Source of the DNA: an uncultured Oscillibacter sp.
GTDB taxonomy: Bacteria; Bacillota; Clostridia; Oscillospirales; Oscillospiraceae
DNA length: 64,000 nt
NCBI RefSeq assembly: GCF_947654275.1
Contig: NZ_CANTJS010000007.1
Location: 1-64,000 of the forward strand
Direction: 5' to 3'
Part shown: positions 61,702 through 64,000 of the stretch, piece after piece
Numbering within the stretch: position 1 is the stretch's first letter
Layout: each line of letters opens with the position of its first letter
The notes under the pieces: model-generated
Databases searched by the model: none
What the model was told of the DNA's origin: nothing
What the model saw: only the letters and a program-made list of their open reading frames with translations
Position numbers and translations under genes: made by a program

Positions 61702-64000
61702 ATGAGTGAACTGTTTGACAAATCTCTCCGCACCCTGGAGCTGCCCAGGGTGCTGCAATTATTGTCCGAGCAGGCCGTCAGCGGCGAGGCGAAAGAGAAA
61801 GCCCTCTGCATCCGGCCTGAGACGGAGACCGAGGAGGTTCTGCGCCTGCTGGACCAGACCGACGACGCCCGGCGTATGATCGGCCTGCGGGGGGCGCCCT
61901 CCTTCTCCGGGGTGAAGCCGGTGGCGGAGATTCTGGACCGGGCGGACCGGGGCGGGAGCCTCAGCACCCGGGAGCTGCTGCGGATTGCCGATCTCCTCAC
62001 CGCCGCCCGGCGGGGGAAGGAGTATTTCAGCACCGAGGACGCGGCCAGTGAGAAAACGGCCCTGGACCAGTTTTTCCTCTCCCTCCACGGGAACCGCTTT
62101 CTGGAGGAAAAAATCAAGCGCTGCATCCCCGACGAGGACACCATTGCCGACGCCGCTTCCAGCGAGCTGGCGGACATCCGGCGGCACATGCGGGCGGCCC
62201 AGGCCAGGAGCCGGCAGATTCTGCAAAAAATCATCGCCTCCCCCAGCTATGCCAAGGTGCTCCAGGAGGCCATCATCACCCAGCGGGACGGGCGCTTCGT
62301 GGTGCCTGTGAAGGCGGAGCAGAAGGGGAACCTGCCGGGGCTGGTCCATGACATCTCTTCCTCCGGGGCCACGGTGTTTGTGGAGCCCATGGGAGTGGTC
62401 CAGGCCAATAACGAATACGTGGAGCTGGAGGCTAAGGAGCAGAAGGAAATCGAACGCATCCTGGCGGAGCTGTCCGCCGAGGCGGCGGCCCACCGGCAGG
62501 ACATCCAGTGGGACTATGAGACCCTGGTGCGGCTGGACCTGATGTTTGCCAGGGGCCAGCTGAGCTACCGGATGGACGCCGTGCGGCCGGAAATCCGGCG
62601 GGACGGGGCCATTCGGCTGCGGAAGGCCCGGCATCCCCTGTTGGACCCCAAGACGGCGGTGCCCATCGACGTGGACCTGGGAGACGCCTTTGACACCCTG
62701 GTGATTACCGGCCCCAACACCGGCGGCAAGACCGTGTCCTTGAAGACCCTGGGCCTGCTGACCGTCATGGCCCAGTGCGGCCTCCACATCCCCGCGGCGG
62801 ACCGCAGCGCCGTGTCCGTCTTCGAACGGGTGCTGGCGGACATCGGGGATGAGCAGAGCATTGAACAGAGCCTGTCCACCTTCTCCGCCCACATGACCAA
62901 CATCGTGGGCATTTTGAAGGAGGCGGACGGGAAGAGCCTGATTCTCTTCGACGAGCTGGGAGCAGGCACGGACCCGGTGGAGGGCGCGGCGCTGGCCATT
63001 GCCGTCATCCAGCACGTCCGGCAGACAGGGGCGAAAATCGCCGCCACCACCCACTATGCCGAGCTGAAGAGCTTTGCCATGACCACCGGCGGGGTGGAAA
63101 ACGCCTCCTGCGAGTTCAATGTGGAGACCCTCAGCCCTACCTACCGCCTGCTGACCGGCATTCCCGGCAAGTCCAACGCCTTCGCCATTTCCCGGCGGCT
63201 GGGCCTGCCTGAGGAGGTCATCCAGGCGGCGCAGACCCAGATGAGCGGGGACAGCGTGCGGTTTGAGGATATCCTGACCCAGCTGGAGGCCAAGCGTCAG
63301 GCGCTGGAGAAGCGGGATCAGGAGTCTCAGCGCCTCTTCCTCCAGCGGGAGGAGGACGCCCGGAAAGCAAGAGAGTTCCGGGAGCAGATGGAGCGGGCCA
63401 AGGAGAACGCCCGGAGCCGGGGAGAGGCCGAGGCCAAGCGCATCCTTCGGGACGCCAAGGCGGCGGCGGACCAGACCTTTAACGAGCTGGCGGAGCTCCG
63501 GCGGCGGCAGGCGGCGGCGGAGACCGTTCAGAATCTCAACGACGCCCAGGCGGCCATCCGCTCCGGCCTGAATCAGGCGGAGGAACGCCTGCGGACGGAA
63601 AAGGACCGTCCCGCCCCCATTCCCAAGCCCAGCCGCCCCATTCAGAAAGGGGACCTGGTGGAGATTCCCGGCGTCCGGACCCCGGCGGAGGTGGTCTCTG
63701 TGGGGAAGGACGGGACGCTGCAATTGAAGTCCGGTATTCTGAAGATGAAGGCCAAGGCCGAAGAGGTCCGCCTCATCGAGGACGACGAGCGGGCCGCCCG
63801 GAAGCCCAGGACCCCGGTTTCCTCCGGCGGGTCCCGGGTGCTCCGGACCGCCGCCAGCCGGGAGCTGGACATCCGGGGGATGGAGACGCTGGAGGCCGAG
63901 AGCGTGGTGGAGGGCTTCCTCTCCGCCGCCGTCATGGGGAAGCTGGAGACGGTGACCATCATCCACGGCAAGGGCACCGGGGCCCTGCGGAAGGCCGTCC
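61702..64000 (+). CDS. mutS2: Endonuclease MutS2 (truncated by window end)
   Basis: Own translation: MSELFDKSLRTLELPRVLQLLSEQAVSGEAKEKAL...TGPNTGGKTVSLKTLGLL...LILFDELGAGTDPVEGAALAIAVIQ...ELDIRGMETLEAESVVEGFL (start of Smr domain). Absent from the track because no stop codon falls within the window. Confidence 0.96.
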   Translation, partial: MSELFDKSLRTLELPRVLQLLSEQAVSGEAKEKALCIRPETETEEVLRLLDQTDDARRMIGLRGAPSFSGVKPVAEILDRADRGGSLSTRELLRIADLLTAARRGKEYFSTEDAASEKTALDQFFLSLHGNRFLEEKIKRCIPDEDTIADAASSELADIRRHMRAAQARSRQILQKIIASPSYAKVLQEAIITQRDGRFVVPVKAEQKGNLPGLVHDISSSGATVFVEPMGVVQANNEYVELEAKEQKEIERILAELSAEAAAHRQDIQWDYETLVRLDLMFARGQLSYRMDAVRPEIRRDGAIRLRKARHPLLDPKTAVPIDVDLGDAFDTLVITGPNTGGKTVSLKTLGLLTVMAQCGLHIPAADRSAVSVFERVLADIGDEQSIEQSLSTFSAHMTNIVGILKEADGKSLILFDELGAGTDPVEGAALAIAVIQHVRQTGAKIAATTHYAELKSFAMTTGGVENASCEFNVETLSPTYRLLTGIPGKSNAFAISRRLGLPEEVIQAAQTQMSGDSVRFEDILTQLEAKRQALEKRDQESQRLFLQREEDARKAREFREQMERAKENARSRGEAEAKRILRDAKAAADQTFNELAELRRRQAAAETVQNLNDAQAAIRSGLNQAEERLRTEKDRPAPIPKPSRPIQKGDLVEIPGVRTPAEVVSVGKDGTLQLKSGILKMKAKAEEVRLIEDDERAARKPRTPVSSGGSRVLRTAASRELDIRGMETLEAESVVEGFLSAAVMGKLETVTIIHGKGTGALRKAV

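Noticed and set aside
61759-63966. 735-aa minus-strand ORF
   Set aside because: Antisense to mutS2, whose sense frame carries the MutS ATPase motifs.
1-64000. tRNA or rRNA genes
   Set aside because: I looked through the intergenic gaps and saw no convincing tRNA cloverleaf or rRNA sequence; a tRNAscan-SE/Infernal run would be decisive.

Overview
The window is a high-GC, gene-dense bacterial chromosome segment. Gene content and repeat style suggest an Oscillospiraceae-like Firmicute (inference). I assign about 45 protein-coding genes. Recognisable blocks: nagB-nagA; an iorA-iorB/FrhB-like redox cluster with a small possible beta-grasp protein; a YesM-type two-component system with its own solute-binding protein, divergent from an AfuABC-like ABC transporter operon that carries a YihX-like phosphatase; leuS behind a T-box; a secreted dockerin-bearing M60-like metalloprotease followed by an SLH-anchored surface protein; prfC; an OmpR-type two-component system; T-box-leuC-leuD-leuB; thrC; alr; asparaginase; radC; uvrB; uvrA; era-yqzL-recO-mutS2, with mutS2 running off the right end. 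The most notable signals are: (1) the four-bp-spaced M60/dockerin and SLH gene pair, whose SLH protein has an N-terminal beta-sandwich that could be a divergent cohesin, i.e. a candidate minimal protease-display system; (2) several structured intergenic repeat families, including MITE-like elements with terminal inverted repeats (163, 218 and about 268 bp, one containing a module shared with another), heptad repeats, 11-bp phased T-tracts, and 70-bp and 91-bp tandem arrays; (3) two paralogous XRE-regulator cassettes, each with its own palindromic operator and the same downstream palindromic repeat. All calls come from reading the sequence; no database search was run.
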